Shown here: positions 23,542 to 34,595 of the stretch, piece by piece
Layout of the letters: every line of letters begins with the position of its first letter
How positions within the stretch are numbered: the stretch's first letter is position 1
Origin: Desulfobulbaceae bacterium
Lineage (GTDB): Bacteria > Desulfobacterota > Desulfobulbia > Desulfobulbales > BM004
Reading direction: 5' to 3'
DNA length: 37,698 nt
Assembly: GCA_002868955.1 (NCBI GenBank)
Contig: PKTW01000075.1
Coordinates: 1-37,698 of the forward strand
The notes under the pieces: model-generated
Told to the model about the DNA's origin: nothing
Database searches by the model: none
Seen by the model: only the letters and a program-made list of their open reading frames with translations
Position numbers and translations under genes: made by a program

Positions 23542-24507
23542 ATGAAGATCCTATCCGGTATCCAGCCTTCAGGGCAACTGCACATTGGCAACTATTTCGG
23601 TATGATGCTGCCGATGATCCGCAATATGGAAAAGGGTGAACTCTACGCCTTTATCGTAAATCTGCATGCCCTGACATCGGTGCACGACCCCAAGAAACTG
23701 GCCGGAGGCACCTTGGAGGCGGCGGCAGATTTTATTGCCCTGGGGCTTGATCCTGACAGATGCATCTTCTGGGTGCAGGGAGATGTGCCGGAAGTCACAG
23801 AGTTGACCTGGATACTGTCAACACTCACTGCCATGGGGCTTCTTGAGCGTTGTCATTCATATAAGGATAAGGTAGCCAAGGGTATTGCGCCGAGCCATGG
23901 CCTGTTTTCCTATCCTGTCCTCATGGCAGCTGACATTCTACTTTATCAGGCTGAGATTGTCCCGGTGGGCAAGGATCAGAAGCAGCATCTTGAGGTTGCC
24001 CGTGATATCGGCATGCGCTTTAATCATGTTTTTGGCGAGACCTTTGTTATTCCTGAGCCGGCCATTGAAGAAAGCGTGGCCACGGTGCCTGGTATTGACG
24101 GGCAGAAGATGTCAAAATCCTATGGTAATACCATCCCTATATTTTCAGCCGGGAAACAATTGAAAAAACAGGTAATGGCAATTCAGACGGATTCCACGCC
24201 GGTTGAAGAACCCAAGGACCCTGATGCCTGCAATCTGTACAATATTTTTAAACTCTTTGCCCCGGCTGACCGCCTAGCGGAAGTAAGAGATCTTTATGTA
24301 AAGGGCGGTGCTGCCTATGGCTATATCAAACTGGAGCTTGTAACGCTTATTGAGGAATACTTTAAGGCGGCCCGTCTGAAGCGGGCCGAACTTCTACAGG
24401 ACAAGGAGTCCTTAAAAAAGATATTGGTCCATGGGGCTCTCAAGGCAAGAGAAAAGGCAGCCCCAACCTTAGACCTTGTGCGGCAAAGGGTGGGGCTGAA
24501 GTATTAG
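23542..24507 (+). CDS. trpS: Tryptophanyl-tRNA synthetase (TrpS)
   Basis: This class I synthetase charges tRNA-Trp. The 321-residue product has the HIGH-like motif in SGIQPSGQLHIGNYFG (His14-Asn17) and KMSKS at 189-193 (GQKMSKSYGNTIPI), with typical Rossmann-fold segments such as GDVPEVTELTWILSTLTAMG and PVGKDQKQHLE. Length is normal. AAGGATAAC lies just upstream of the ATG. It is a single gene; its 3' end is convergent with the PPIase gene, and the gap holds an 8-bp repeat array. Confidence 0.96.
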   Translation: MKILSGIQPSGQLHIGNYFGMMLPMIRNMEKGELYAFIVNLHALTSVHDPKKLAGGTLEAAADFIALGLDPDRCIFWVQGDVPEVTELTWILSTLTAMGLLERCHSYKDKVAKGIAPSHGLFSYPVLMAADILLYQAEIVPVGKDQKQHLEVARDIGMRFNHVFGETFVIPEPAIEESVATVPGIDGQKMSKSYGNTIPIFSAGKQLKKQVMAIQTDSTPVEEPKDPDACNLYNIFKLFAPADRLAEVRDLYVKGGAAYGYIKLELVTLIEEYFKAARLKRAELLQDKESLKKILVHGALKAREKAAPTLDLVRQRVGLKY

Positions 24508-24543
24508 CTGACTGGTGTCAGCATTCAGAATAAAAAATTTTCC

Positions 24544-24583
24544 CCCTTGAACCCTTGGCCCCTCGAACCCTTGACTCCTATCT
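24544..24583. repeat. 8-bp-period degenerate repeat, array 4
   Basis: CCCTTGAA, CCCTTGGC, CCCTCGAA, CCCTTGAC and TCCTATCT end 1 nt before the stop codon (24585-24587) of the minus-strand PPIase gene, between it and trpS. Confidence 0.9.
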
Positions 24584-24584
24584 T

Positions 24585-25622
24585 TTAAAAATCCAGCAGT
24601 TCAACCTCAAAGACAAGGGTTGAATTGGGGGGGATCGGTCCCCGGCCTTGTGCACCGTATGCCAATTGCGGCGGTATGATGAGGATTCTTTTTTCACCTT
24701 TTGTCATATCAAGCAGGGCTTCATCCCAACCCTTGATCACCCTGCCTGTGCCCACCGGGAAGCGGATCGGCTCACCACGATCCACAGAAGAATCAAACTT
24801 GCGGCCGTCCAGGAACATGCCGGTATAGTGGGCACTCACTGTATTTCCAGGACTGGGTTTGCCGTTGCCGCTGCCTTCTGTAACTACCTCATACATCAAA
24901 CCTGAGTCAGTGGTTTGAACATTGGGCCACTTTTCTTTAATAATTGCCATATCATTTTCCCGGCTCTTGTTTTCCTTGGCGGCTTGATTCTTGTCAAGTT
25001 CACCCAGCAGCTTGTCAAATGCCTCCTGGTCAGCCTTGAAAGCTTTTGCCGTGTCACCGACTCTGATGATTTCTATGCGTGTTATGATATCCCCCTGCTT
25101 GATATCATTAACCACATCCTGTCCCGAGACCACATGGCCGAAGACCGAATGCTTATTGTCAAGATGGGGTGTTGGGCCATGGGTTATGAAAAATTGGCTG
25201 CCGTTGGTGCCGGGGCCGGCATTTGCCATGGAAAGAATTCCCGCCCGGTCATGCCTCAGGCTGGGGTCGAATTCATCGGGGAAATTATAGCCGGGCCCGC
25301 CTGATCCAGCCCCAAGGGGATCTCCACCCTGGATCATGAAGTTTTTGATCACCCGGTGAAATTTTAAACCGTCATAATAACGGCCGCTGGTCCTGCCCTT
25401 GGAATCTTTGAAGTCCTTGGTGCCTTCAGCCAGGCCGACAAAGTTTGTAACGGTCAGAGGCGTTTTTTCAAATTCAAGTTTTACTGTAATATCACCTTTT
25501 GCAGTTATAATTTTTGCATACAAACCATCTTCAAGTTGTGTTTCAGCAGCCATGAGTTCCCCTTTTGAACTGATGCAGAGTGCGGTTATAATGATAATAA
25601 GTGCTACCAGGTAGCGTTTCAT
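24585..25622 (-). CDS. Secreted cyclophilin-FKBP fusion peptidyl-prolyl isomerase
   Basis: The 345-residue protein starts with a signal peptide ([20 protein letters not shown], likely cut near AAE at 25-27). It then has a cyclophilin domain (about 35-195: [40 protein letters not shown]), a charged linker (200-230) and an FKBP domain (about 240-345: [60 protein letters not shown]). Both active sites look intact (Arg, Phe, Gln and His of cyclophilin; Tyr, Asp and Trp of FKBP). It should isomerise proline bonds in folding envelope proteins. Divergent from waaA. Confidence 0.92.
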   Translation of the reverse strand: MKRYLVALIIIITALCISSKGELMAAETQLEDGLYAKIITAKGDITVKLEFEKTPLTVTNFVGLAEGTKDFKDSKGRTSGRYYDGLKFHRVIKNFMIQGGDPLGAGSGGPGYNFPDEFDPSLRHDRAGILSMANAGPGTNGSQFFITHGPTPHLDNKHSVFGHVVSGQDVVNDIKQGDIITRIEIIRVGDTAKAFKADQEAFDKLLGELDKNQAAKENKSRENDMAIIKEKWPNVQTTDSGLMYEVVTEGSGNGKPSPGNTVSAHYTGMFLDGRKFDSSVDRGEPIRFPVGTGRVIKGWDEALLDMTKGEKRILIIPPQLAYGAQGRGPIPPNSTLVFEVELLDF

Positions 25623-25813
25623 AAGCTTTCTCCTTGTTCACCCGGCAACAAAGCCTGAAGAATGTGCCCGGTTTGCCGGTAAAAGTTTTCATCCATATTC
25701 ATAAATAATATGTATTGCGTACCATTCAAGCAAGGTTTGCTTACAAAGCCATGGGCCTATTGTCAAGCAAAACTATACTATAAATCCCATAATTTGATTG
25801 ACGAAAAAGGGGA

Positions 25814-25851
25814 TTAAGGGTTAAATGACACGATTTTTCTTAACCCCTTAA
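25814..25851. repeat. Inverted repeat upstream of waaA
   Basis: TTAAGGGTTAA (25814-25824) faces TTAACCCCTTAA (25840-25851), complementary apart from one unpaired C. It lies 30-70 nt upstream of the waaA start in the divergent spacer and could be an operator or an attenuator hairpin. Confidence 0.4.
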
Positions 25852-25883
25852 AATTCAATTTTCAAACCAGGTCGCATATACCG

Positions 25884-27176
25884 TTGCTTTACGGACTCTA
25901 TCAACTTTTAGGCTGGCTGACTTTTGTTATAGTATTCCCTTTTTTTCTCATTTACAGTCTGTGTACAGGACGGTATCGCAAAGGCTTGGGACAGAGATTT
26001 GGTTTTTGGGGAGTTGCAGAGCAAAAGCAGGACCATGCCATGACAATATGGCTGCATGGTGCTTCGGTTGGAGAAGTTCTGCTGGCAAGGATATTGATTA
26101 AAGAGCTGACAGAAATTTTACCGAACGCTGATTTCGTCCTCTCGACCATGACAGAGCAGGGCATGGAAGTCGCCAGAAAACAGGCAGGGGAGAAGGTTCG
26201 TTGTATTTATGCACCGCTCGACCTTGTTGGAATAGTTGGCAGGTCAATTCAAAAAATTCGACCTTCACTGTATATCTGCCTGGAAACAGAATTATGGCCC
26301 GCTTTTCTGTTCAAGGCCAAAAGGTCAGGTGTAAAACTTGTTCTTTTGAACGGCAGGTTAAGCGATCGCTCTTTCCAACGTTATCAGTTGGTTAAAGGAT
26401 TCATGACAAGGATTTTATCCTGTTTTTCCATGATTTCTGTGGTCCAGCTCTCAGATGCAAAACGGTATATGAGTTTGGGGGCAGAACCAGAAAAAGTAAG
26501 GGTGCTTGGCAATGCCAAGTACGACCAGGATATGGGAAGCCTGGTGTTGGAAAGCCAGGAACAGTATCGTGCCTGGTTGAACTTACACCCTGGGCAACCT
26601 CTTTTTGTTGCAGGCAGCACTCATACCGGGGAAGAGGAAATGCTGCTGACGGTTTTTCAGGACCTGAAAAAGGCGACAGGAATGCAGGATTTAATCTGGG
26701 TCCTGGCTCCCAGGCATCTGCAGCGCTTAGGCGAAGTGGAAGGGATGCTGAAGAAGAAGCAGGTTCCCTATGAGCGCCTGAGCGATGTAAAAGTTTCTGA
26801 GCGCCGGACTGATACCATCCTGGTTGATTCCATGGGTGATCTTGCCGGGCTGTATTCGGTTGCTTCTTATATCTTCTGCGGCGGCAGCCTTGTTGAACGG
26901 GGCGGTCATAACATTATGGAAGCCGCAATTTTGGGCAAACCGGTATTTTATGGTCCGAGCATGAAGGACTTTAGCGATGCTGCTGAACTCCTGGAGTCAG
27001 TTGGTGGAGGTTTTCCGGTGAGTCGGCCGGAGGACTTGACAGAGTCCATTCTGTACTTCATGGACCACCCGGAAGAGTATAATAACAGCGCGAGCCGGGC
27101 CCGGGAAATTGCTGCCACGCAGCAAGGGGCTGCCAGAAAACAGGCCCTCCTTGTCAAAGAGGTCCTAAGCCATTGA
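25884..27176 (+). CDS. waaA: 3-deoxy-D-manno-octulosonic acid (Kdo) transferase WaaA/KdtA
   Basis: WaaA adds Kdo from CMP-Kdo to lipid IVA in lipopolysaccharide core synthesis at the inner membrane. The 430-residue protein begins with a membrane-anchor helix (LLGWLTFVIVFPFFLIYSLC), then KGLGQRFG and LHGASVGEVLLARILIKEL with the catalytic Glu64 of family GT30. The C-terminal nucleotide-binding half includes VLAPRHLQRLGEVE and FCGGSLVERGGHNIMEAAIL. The best start is a TTG at 25884, with AGG about 12 nt before it; no in-frame ATG precedes it. Length matches the family. Confidence 0.92.
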   Translation: MLYGLYQLLGWLTFVIVFPFFLIYSLCTGRYRKGLGQRFGFWGVAEQKQDHAMTIWLHGASVGEVLLARILIKELTEILPNADFVLSTMTEQGMEVARKQAGEKVRCIYAPLDLVGIVGRSIQKIRPSLYICLETELWPAFLFKAKRSGVKLVLLNGRLSDRSFQRYQLVKGFMTRILSCFSMISVVQLSDAKRYMSLGAEPEKVRVLGNAKYDQDMGSLVLESQEQYRAWLNLHPGQPLFVAGSTHTGEEEMLLTVFQDLKKATGMQDLIWVLAPRHLQRLGEVEGMLKKKQVPYERLSDVKVSERRTDTILVDSMGDLAGLYSVASYIFCGGSLVERGGHNIMEAAILGKPVFYGPSMKDFSDAAELLESVGGGFPVSRPEDLTESILYFMDHPEEYNNSASRAREIAATQQGAARKQALLVKEVLSH

Positions 27177-27262
27177 GGAATTTGGTGTTTGCATTGAATG
27201 CACATCACCACTATAGAAAGTTTTAAAAGATAATTTAAAAACAGGAACTGGAAGGAAAGAGT

Positions 27263-28372
27263 ATGAAAGCGCTTGTCGCTCTAGAGGATGGAACAATATT
27301 TGAAGGGGAGTCTTTCACCGGGGCCGGGGAGGCATTCGGTGAAATTGTTTTTAATACCGGGATGACAGGGTATCAGGAGATACTGACTGACCCTTCCTAC
27401 AAAGGGCAGATTGTTACCATGACCTATCCTATCATCGGCAGTTACGGCATCAACATGGAAGATATGGAGTCCGCCCGTGTCCAGCCTGGAGCCTTCCTGG
27501 TAAAAGAATACAATGCAATACCCAGTAATTTTCGCTCAACAATGACACTGGCTGCTTTTTTGCGGCAATATTCGATTTTGGGTGTTGAAGGTATAGACAC
27601 CCGGGCCTTGACCAGACATATCCGTCAGGCCGGAGCCATGAAAGGCGTAGTTTCCACGAAAACCCTGGAGCCTACGGTACTGGTCAAGATGGCGCAGGAA
27701 TCAGAAGGACTGGTGGGTAGGGATTTGGTGCGTGAAGTAACGTGTCATCAACCCTATGGCTGGTCGAAGAGCGGCCCCCAAAATGGAGATGGGTTTTCAA
27801 CTGCGTCTGCTGGCAAGTACAAAGTCGTTGTCATGGATTATGGTCTGAAGTACAACCAGCTAAGGATACTGGCAGAGAAGGGCTGCACAATTCAGGTGCT
27901 TCCGGCTGATGCCGGACCGGATGTAATTCTTGGCTTGGAACCGGATGGCATTTTTCTGTCAAACGGACCTGGCGATCCTGCTGCAGTTGAAGGTGTCGTA
28001 GAAACTGTCCGGGAACTGCTCGGCAAAAAACCTATTTTCGGTATCTGCCTTGGTCATCAGCTGCTGGGCCTGGCCTATGGCGGCATAACGTATAAACTAA
28101 AATTCGGCCATCGTGGTTCTAATCAGCCGGTTAAGGACCTGGAAACAGGCCGTATTGAGATAACATCGCAAAATCATGGTTTCTGCGTTGATCTGGAAAG
28201 CCTTGACCCGGATGAAGTCGAGCTGACCCATGTCAATCTCAACGACGGCAGCCTTGAAGGCATGAGGCACAAAAAATTCCCGGCATTTTCCGTACAGTAT
28301 CACCCTGAAAATGCTCCGGGCCCGCATGACTCACTGTACCTGTTTGACCGTTTTGTTGAGATGATGGAGTAA
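27263..28372 (+). CDS. carA: Carbamoyl-phosphate synthase small subunit (CarA)
   Basis: CarA hydrolyses glutamine and passes ammonia to CarB for carbamoyl phosphate, the entry to pyrimidines and arginine. The 369-residue protein has the N-terminal CarA domain (FEGESFTGAGEAFGEIVFNT, YPIIGSYGIN) and a class I amidotransferase domain with FLSNGPGDPA, nucleophile Cys262 in FGICLGHQLLGLAYGG, and the His/Glu pair in VQYHPENAPGPHD. AAGGAAAG precedes the ATG. carB follows after 85 bp. No arginine or pyrimidine operator is evident. Confidence 0.97.
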   Translation: MKALVALEDGTIFEGESFTGAGEAFGEIVFNTGMTGYQEILTDPSYKGQIVTMTYPIIGSYGINMEDMESARVQPGAFLVKEYNAIPSNFRSTMTLAAFLRQYSILGVEGIDTRALTRHIRQAGAMKGVVSTKTLEPTVLVKMAQESEGLVGRDLVREVTCHQPYGWSKSGPQNGDGFSTASAGKYKVVVMDYGLKYNQLRILAEKGCTIQVLPADAGPDVILGLEPDGIFLSNGPGDPAAVEGVVETVRELLGKKPIFGICLGHQLLGLAYGGITYKLKFGHRGSNQPVKDLETGRIEITSQNHGFCVDLESLDPDEVELTHVNLNDGSLEGMRHKKFPAFSVQYHPENAPGPHDSLYLFDRFVEMME

Positions 28373-28457
28373 CAATCGGTCGCAGATTCCATGTTATGGA
28401 CCAGAGACAATCAACAATCGTCGTATAAATATATAAAAAATATCAGCTAGAAAGCCC

Positions 28458-31400
28458 ATGCCAAAACGCACAGACATCAAGAAGATTCTTATAATAGGCT
28501 CTGGCCCCATAATTATCAGCCAGGCGTGTGAATTCGACTATTCAGGGACCCAGGCGGTCAAAGCCTTGAAAGAGGAAGGCTATGAGGTAGTTCTGATCAA
28601 TTCCAACCCTGCAACCATCATGACAGACCCGGAATTGGCGGATAAGACCTACATTGAACCCATAACCCCGGAAATGGTGGCCAAGGTTATCGCCAAGGAA
28701 CGGCCCGATGCCCTGCTGCCGACCCTGGGTGGCCAGACAGGCTTGAATACTGCCATCAGGGTGGCGGAAATGGGGATCTTGGAAAAGTATGGAGTAGAGC
28801 TGCTGGCTGCTGATATCAATGTAATCCGCAAGGCGGAAGGGCGCGAGGAGTTCCGTGCCGCCATGCAGAAGATCGGCTTGAAGGTGCCGGAAAGCGCCAT
28901 TGTGCATACGGTGCAAGATGCCCTGGCCACCGCTGAAGAGATCGGTTTTCCCATTATTGTCCGGCCAAGTTTTACCCTGGGCGGAACCGGCGGTGGGGTG
29001 GCCTATAACATGCAGGAGCTTGAAGCCCTTTCCACAGTGGGGATCGATCTCAGCCTCAATAATGAAGTAATGCTGGAGCGCAGCCTTCTGGGCTGGAAAG
29101 AATACGAACTTGAGGTTATGCGGGACAAGAATGACAATGTGGTGATCATCTGTCCCATAGAGAATATGGATGCCATGGGGGTTCATACGGGTGATTCGGT
29201 TACTGTGGCGCCTGCACAGACCCTGACAGACAGGGAATACCAGCTTATGCGTAATGCCTCCATTGATATTATGCGGGAGATCGGGGTGGAGACAGGCGGG
29301 TCCAATGTTCAGTTTGCCGTCAATCCTGTTGATGGCGAACTGATGGTCATTGAAATGAACCCAAGAGTTTCCAGGAGTTCTGCTCTGGCTTCAAAGGCAA
29401 CCGGCTTTCCCATAGCCAAGATAGCTGCCAAGCTTGCCATCGGTTACACCCTGGATGAAATCCCCAATGATATTACCAGGGAGACTTACGCCTCCTTTGA
29501 GCCGACCATTGATTATTGCGTGGTGAAAATACCGCGCTGGACTTTTGAGAAATTTCCTGAAGCTGAGGATATTCTCACCACAGCCATGAAATCCGTGGGC
29601 GAGACCATGGCAATCGGCCGTACTTTTAAGGAGGCCTTCCAGAAAGGGCTGCGCTCACTTGAGATTGGGCGTATGGGTTTTGGTAATGACGGCAAGGATT
29701 CCCTTGCCTCCATGGAGGAGGCAGAGCTGGAGAGAAAATTGGTGACCCCCAATTCTCAGCGAATTTTCGTCATCTATGAAGCATTACGGCGTGGCAGAAG
29801 TGTTGAGGACCTCTATGGTCTTACCTCTATCGACCCTTGGTTCCTGAACAATTTCAAGCAGCTGGTCGAGACAGAAGAGGCCATTGCAGCGGCAGGATTT
29901 CATGGCTTGACTAAGGTGTTTCTTCGCAAGATCAAGCAGCAGGGATTTTCAGATTTTCAGATTGGACACCTCACCGGTACCACGGAAAACGACATCCGGG
30001 AATTGCGGTTCAAACAGGACCTGTTGCCAGTCTACAAGCTGGTTGACACCTGCGCGGCGGAATTTGAGGCCTATACTCCGTATTATTACTCCACATATGA
30101 GACAGAAGACGAATCAAGGATAGACAACACGAAAAAGGTGATCATCCTTGGCGGTGGGCCCAATCGTATCGGTCAGGGAATAGAGTTTGACTACTGCTGT
30201 GTGCACGCCTCCTTTGCCCTAAGGGAAATGGGTATAGAATCCATCATGGTCAACTCCAACCCGGAGACTGTGAGTACAGACTATGACACCTCGGATAAGC
30301 TCTATTTTGAGCCGCTGACCAGGGAGGATGTGCTTAATATCATCGAGCGGGAAAAGCCTGACGGGGTCATCGTCCAGTTCGGCGGCCAGACACCGTTGAA
30401 CCTGGCAGTTACCCTGGCAGAGGCAAAGGTGCCAATCGTCGGCACTTCGCCTGATTCCATCGACAGGGCAGAGGACCGCAAGCGCTTTCAGCAGTTTCTG
30501 CAGAAATTAAACCTGCGGCAGCCGGCCAACGGAACTGCACGCACCATGGAGGAGGCGCTGGCCATAGCCGAGCGTGTCGGTTATCCGGTAGTGGTGCGGC
30601 CTTCCTATGTACTCGGTGGCAGGGCAATGCGTATTGTATATAACGAGAAAGGGATCAGGGAGTTCATGGCATCCGCCATTATTGTTTCATCGGAACACCC
30701 TATATTAATCGATAAATTCTTAAAAGACGCTGTTGAGATTGATGTTGATGCCATCTCCGATGGCGAGGTTACCATTATAGGCGGCATCATGGAGCATATA
30801 GAGGAGGCGGGCATCCATTCAGGAGATTCTGCCTGTGTCCTGCCACCCTATTCCTTATCGCCTGAGATGATAGAGGAGATCAAAGAGGCCTCAAGGGCCA
30901 TGGCCCAGGAATTAAATGTAATCGGCCTGATGAATGTTCAATTCGCGGTCAAGGATAACGAGCTCTATATACTGGAAGTGAACCCAAGGGCCTCCAGGAC
31001 TGTACCTTTTGTCAGCAAGGCAACAGGTGTGCCTTTGGCAAAACTTGCCACCAAGGTAATGATGGGCATGAAACTGGCAGACCTCGGATTGATAAAAGAG
31101 ATCGAGGTGAGCCACTGGGCTGTTAAAGAGGCGGTTTTCCCATTTGATCGTTTTGCCAATGTTGATACCCTGTTGAGTCCTGAAATGAAATCAACCGGAG
31201 AAGTCATGGGCCTTGACAGTTCCGTGGGGATTGCCTTTGCCAAGTCACAGCTGGCAGCAGGTCAGAAATTGCCAACCCAGGGAAATGTGCTTATCAGTGT
31301 GCGGGATGCCGATAAACCTGCTGTTCTCCCCCTGGCCCGGCGCCTGTTGGACCTGGGATTTTCCATACTTGCGACCAGCGGTACAGCTGCTTATTTAGCA

Positions 31401-31670
31401 GAACACAACGTGGAATGTACCATGGTGAATAAGATATCCCAGGGCCGGCCGCATCTGTTGGACAAGGTGCGGGACAACCAGATTCATTGGATCATAAATA
31501 CCTCAATGGGCTCAAGGACCACCGAGGATTCCTATACCATCCGCAGGAGCGCCCTTGATTATCATCTGCCTTATACCACCACCACCAGCGGTGCGCTGTC
31601 AATGGTGCAGGCCCTGGAGACGGTGTGTGAAAAAGAAATACAGGTAAAGGCAATCCAGGAATATTTTTAA
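28458..31670 (+). CDS. carB: Carbamoyl-phosphate synthase large subunit (CarB)
   Basis: CarB makes carbamoyl phosphate from bicarbonate, two ATP and ammonia. The 1070-residue protein has two homologous halves, each with a pre-ATP-grasp and an ATP-grasp domain. The first starts [20 protein letters not shown], with [12 protein letters not shown]; the second starts [20 protein letters not shown], with [12 protein letters not shown]. An oligomerisation domain separates them. It ends with an allosteric MGS-like domain (about 935-1070: [40 protein letters not shown]). Complete and normal length. Same strand as carA. Confidence 0.98.
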   Translation: MPKRTDIKKILIIGSGPIIISQACEFDYSGTQAVKALKEEGYEVVLINSNPATIMTDPELADKTYIEPITPEMVAKVIAKERPDALLPTLGGQTGLNTAIRVAEMGILEKYGVELLAADINVIRKAEGREEFRAAMQKIGLKVPESAIVHTVQDALATAEEIGFPIIVRPSFTLGGTGGGVAYNMQELEALSTVGIDLSLNNEVMLERSLLGWKEYELEVMRDKNDNVVIICPIENMDAMGVHTGDSVTVAPAQTLTDREYQLMRNASIDIMREIGVETGGSNVQFAVNPVDGELMVIEMNPRVSRSSALASKATGFPIAKIAAKLAIGYTLDEIPNDITRETYASFEPTIDYCVVKIPRWTFEKFPEAEDILTTAMKSVGETMAIGRTFKEAFQKGLRSLEIGRMGFGNDGKDSLASMEEAELERKLVTPNSQRIFVIYEALRRGRSVEDLYGLTSIDPWFLNNFKQLVETEEAIAAAGFHGLTKVFLRKIKQQGFSDFQIGHLTGTTENDIRELRFKQDLLPVYKLVDTCAAEFEAYTPYYYSTYETEDESRIDNTKKVIILGGGPNRIGQGIEFDYCCVHASFALREMGIESIMVNSNPETVSTDYDTSDKLYFEPLTREDVLNIIEREKPDGVIVQFGGQTPLNLAVTLAEAKVPIVGTSPDSIDRAEDRKRFQQFLQKLNLRQPANGTARTMEEALAIAERVGYPVVVRPSYVLGGRAMRIVYNEKGIREFMASAIIVSSEHPILIDKFLKDAVEIDVDAISDGEVTIIGGIMEHIEEAGIHSGDSACVLPPYSLSPEMIEEIKEASRAMAQELNVIGLMNVQFAVKDNELYILEVNPRASRTVPFVSKATGVPLAKLATKVMMGMKLADLGLIKEIEVSHWAVKEAVFPFDRFANVDTLLSPEMKSTGEVMGLDSSVGIAFAKSQLAAGQKLPTQGNVLISVRDADKPAVLPLARRLLDLGFSILATSGTAAYLAEHNVECTMVNKISQGRPHLLDKVRDNQIHWIINTSMGSRTTEDSYTIRRSALDYHLPYTTTTSGALSMVQALETVCEKEIQVKAIQEYF

Positions 31671-31845
31671 ACCGGCAGCTATCAGGAAAAGGGACTGGAC
31701 ATTTCGCGAGTCTGAACTTATCTTTAATTGTGGTTATTTATTCGCAAATTGCTTTATTTGAAAGCTTATATACATAAATTTTTACTAAACAATGAACCCG
31801 GTGATACAGCCGAAAGTCGTATTGTCTTGCAATGAGGGCTAAATT

Positions 31846-33732
31846 TTGAACACATTTTACAAAAACCTGAGCATGTGGCTGGTGATCGGCTTGACCATGA
31901 TTCTCCTATTCAACCTGTTCAACAAGCCGCAGCTCCAGCATGTAGATATTTCCTACAGCGATTTTATCAATAGCGTCGAGTCCGGTGCCATAACCAAGGT
32001 TTCTATTGAAGGCGATCAGATCATGGGAACTCTCAGGGGTGGCAATGATTTTCGTACAATATCACCTGACGACTCTGAACTTATCCCGATGCTGCGCAAA
32101 AACGGCGTAGACATATCGGTCAAGCAGAAGGAAGATACGCCCTGGTATGTAACCATCCTGGTTTCCTGGTTCCCCATGCTGCTCCTTATCGGGGTCTGGA
32201 TATTTTTCATGCGGCAGATGCAGATGGGTGGCAAAGGTGCCCTTTCTTTTGGCAAAACGCGGGCCCGGCTCATGGAAAAAGGGGAAACGAAGGTCACCTT
32301 TAAAGATGTGGCCGGTATTGAAGAAGCCAAGGAAGAACTTTCTGAAATTATTGATTTTCTGAAGGACCCGAAGAAATTTACCCGCCTTGGAGGCAGGATA
32401 CCGAAGGGTGTGCTTCTTGCCGGGGCCCCTGGTACAGGGAAGACACTCCTGGCAAAGGCCATAGCTGGCGAGGCTGAGGTCCCTTTCTTTACCATCAGCG
32501 GCTCTGATTTTGTTGAGATGTTTGTGGGTGTCGGCGCGTCAAGGGTCCGTGATCTTTTTGTCCAGGGCAAGAAAAATGCGCCCTGCATTATTTTTATAGA
32601 TGAGATTGATGCAGTGGGGAGGCATCGCGGCGCAGGTCTGGGCGGGGGTCATGACGAACGCGAGCAGACCCTGAACCAGCTTCTGGTTGAAATGGACGGG
32701 TTTGAGTCCAGCGAGGGTGTCATTATTGTCGCGGCCACGAACAGACCGGATGTACTTGATCCGGCCCTGCTGCGTCCAGGCCGCTTTGACAGGCAGGTTA
32801 TTGTGCCCATCCCTGATGTTAAAGGGCGTGAAAAAATCCTCGAGGTATATGGCCGTAAAACAGCTGTGGCCGATAATATTGACTGGCAGGTCATTGCCAG
32901 GGGGACACCTGGCTTTACCGGCGCAGATCTTGAAAACATGGTGAATGAGGCAGCTTTGCTGGCAGCTCGCGGTAACAATGACAAGGTCACCATGCAGCAT
33001 CTTGAACTGGCCAAGGATAAGGTCATGATGGGTGCAGAGCGGCGCAGCATGATCATTACCGATAAGGAGAAAAAAATCACTGCCTACCATGAGGCAGGGC
33101 ATGCCCTGGTTGCCATCATGCTGCCCGATACGGACCCGATCCACAAGGTCACCATTATTCCCCGGGGCCGTGCACTTGGACTCACCCAGCAGCTTCCCAT
33201 CGAGGAAAAGCATACGCACTCGAAAGGCTATCTGATAAACAGGATATGTATCCTTCTGGGCGGCAGGGCAGCAGAAAGTCTGGTTTTTGACGATATAACA
33301 ACCGGGGCAGGCAATGATATTGAACAGGCCACCACCCTGGCCAGAAAGATGGTCTGCGAATGGGGCATGAGTGATATGGGGCCCCTGACCTACGGCAAAA
33401 AGGAAGAGCAGATATTCCTCGGCCGGGAGATCGCCCAGCACCGCGATTACAGTGAAGATACCGCCATCCTTATTGACAAGGAAGTAAAAGTGTTGGTGGA
33501 GTCAGCCAATGCAACGGCACAAAAGCTTCTGGCCGACAATCTCCAGGTTCTCAATGGCATGGCAAATGCCCTGCTGGAAAGAGAGACCATTGTGCTGGAT
33601 GATATCAAGAACATCATTGAGGATGTCAAGTCGGACTCCAAGGCCGAAAAGGAGAGTCAGCCTGCTGAAAAGCCGCAGGTTGAGGATGGGCCTGCAGAAA
33701 GTGGAAGCGCTGAAACCGGCTCCGATCAATAG
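31846..33732 (+). CDS. ftsH: ATP-dependent zinc metalloprotease FtsH
   Basis: FtsH is the membrane-bound AAA+ protease that degrades misfolded membrane proteins and regulators. The 628-residue protein has TM1 ([14 protein letters not shown], residues 12-25), a small periplasmic domain, TM2 ([17 protein letters not shown], 106-122), and an AAA+ domain with Walker A GAPGTGKT (193-200), [15 protein letters not shown] and arginine fingers RPGRFDR. The zinc site HEAGH is at 415-419. It ends in an acidic, Ser/Glu-rich tail (about 605-628). The start is a TTG (31846) with GAGGG about 8 nt upstream. folP follows after 42 bp. Confidence 0.97.
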   Translation: MNTFYKNLSMWLVIGLTMILLFNLFNKPQLQHVDISYSDFINSVESGAITKVSIEGDQIMGTLRGGNDFRTISPDDSELIPMLRKNGVDISVKQKEDTPWYVTILVSWFPMLLLIGVWIFFMRQMQMGGKGALSFGKTRARLMEKGETKVTFKDVAGIEEAKEELSEIIDFLKDPKKFTRLGGRIPKGVLLAGAPGTGKTLLAKAIAGEAEVPFFTISGSDFVEMFVGVGASRVRDLFVQGKKNAPCIIFIDEIDAVGRHRGAGLGGGHDEREQTLNQLLVEMDGFESSEGVIIVAATNRPDVLDPALLRPGRFDRQVIVPIPDVKGREKILEVYGRKTAVADNIDWQVIARGTPGFTGADLENMVNEAALLAARGNNDKVTMQHLELAKDKVMMGAERRSMIITDKEKKITAYHEAGHALVAIMLPDTDPIHKVTIIPRGRALGLTQQLPIEEKHTHSKGYLINRICILLGGRAAESLVFDDITTGAGNDIEQATTLARKMVCEWGMSDMGPLTYGKKEEQIFLGREIAQHRDYSEDTAILIDKEVKVLVESANATAQKLLADNLQVLNGMANALLERETIVLDDIKNIIEDVKSDSKAEKESQPAEKPQVEDGPAESGSAETGSDQ

Positions 33733-33774
33733 GATTCCGGGCAAAGTTATCTTCCAAGACAATACGCTAAAACC

Positions 33775-34590
33775 ATGCACCTTGATTTCGGCTCCAAAGT
33801 TCTGGTCATGGGGATCCTTAATGTTACTCCGGATTCCTTTTCAGACGGCGGACGCTTTTTTGACGCTGACAACATTGCCAAGCAAGTTGCAGCAATGGTG
33901 CAAGCCGGTGCTGACATCATTGATGTAGGTGGCGAATCAACCCGTCCTTTTGCCGAACCGGTGTCCATAGCAGAGGAATGCGGCAGGATCCTGCCCGCAA
34001 TTCGTCTGATCCGGCAAGTCTCTGCAATCCCGATATCCATTGACACGACAAAGGCGGAAGTGGCCCGTAAGGCCCTGGCAGAAGGAGCAGATATTATAAA
34101 TGATATCAGTGCTCTGCGTTTTGACCCGGAGATGCTCTCCCTGGTCAGGGAAACAGAGGTTCCGGTCGTCATAATGCATATGCAGGGTACCCCTTCTGAC
34201 ATGCAGGTTGATCCCCACTATGATGATGTCGTATCTGAGATCAAGGATTTTTTTGAAGAGAGACTGGCATGGGCTGAGGAAAATGGAGTTTCCCGGAATC
34301 GGTTCATTATTGATCCTGGAATCGGATTTGGTAAGACTGTCGGTCATAATCTGTCCATTCTGAAACGGGTGGCTGAATTTGCCGATCTCGGCTGCCCCGT
34401 TCTGGTAGGTCATTCGCGGAAATCATTTATAGGTAAGCTGCTAGGTGCAGAATTGCATGCAAGGGATGTGGCAACTGCTGCGATCTCGGCGCTTTGCGCG
34501 CAACAAGGTGTGTCGGTCCTGCGGGTCCATGATGTGGAAAAGACAGTCCAGGCCGTGCGGCTGGCAGAAGCTATTAAGCTGGCGGATTGA
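33775..34590 (+). CDS. folP: Dihydropteroate synthase (FolP)
   Basis: FolP joins p-aminobenzoate to dihydropterin pyrophosphate in folate synthesis. The 271-residue TIM-barrel protein has both signatures: VMGILNVTPDSFSDGGRFFD (residues 10-29) and DIIDVGGESTRPFAEPVS. It also has NDISALRFDPEM, VVIMHMQGTPSDMQ, IDPGIGFGKTVGHNL and PVLVGHSRKSFIGKLLG, the sulfonamide/pterin site. It follows ftsH after 42 bp on the same strand, a pairing common in Gram-negatives, and was probably co-transcribed with it. Its stop is only 5 nt from the convergent M1-ChaN gene end. Confidence 0.96.
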   Translation: MHLDFGSKVLVMGILNVTPDSFSDGGRFFDADNIAKQVAAMVQAGADIIDVGGESTRPFAEPVSIAEECGRILPAIRLIRQVSAIPISIDTTKAEVARKALAEGADIINDISALRFDPEMLSLVRETEVPVVIMHMQGTPSDMQVDPHYDDVVSEIKDFFEERLAWAEENGVSRNRFIIDPGIGFGKTVGHNLSILKRVAEFADLGCPVLVGHSRKSFIGKLLGAELHARDVATAAISALCAQQGVSVLRVHDVEKTVQAVRLAEAIKLAD

Positions 34591-34595
34591 TTTCT

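Noticed and set aside
32539-33441. 300-codon minus-strand frame inside ftsH
   Set aside because: Antisense shadow of a fully conserved FtsH.
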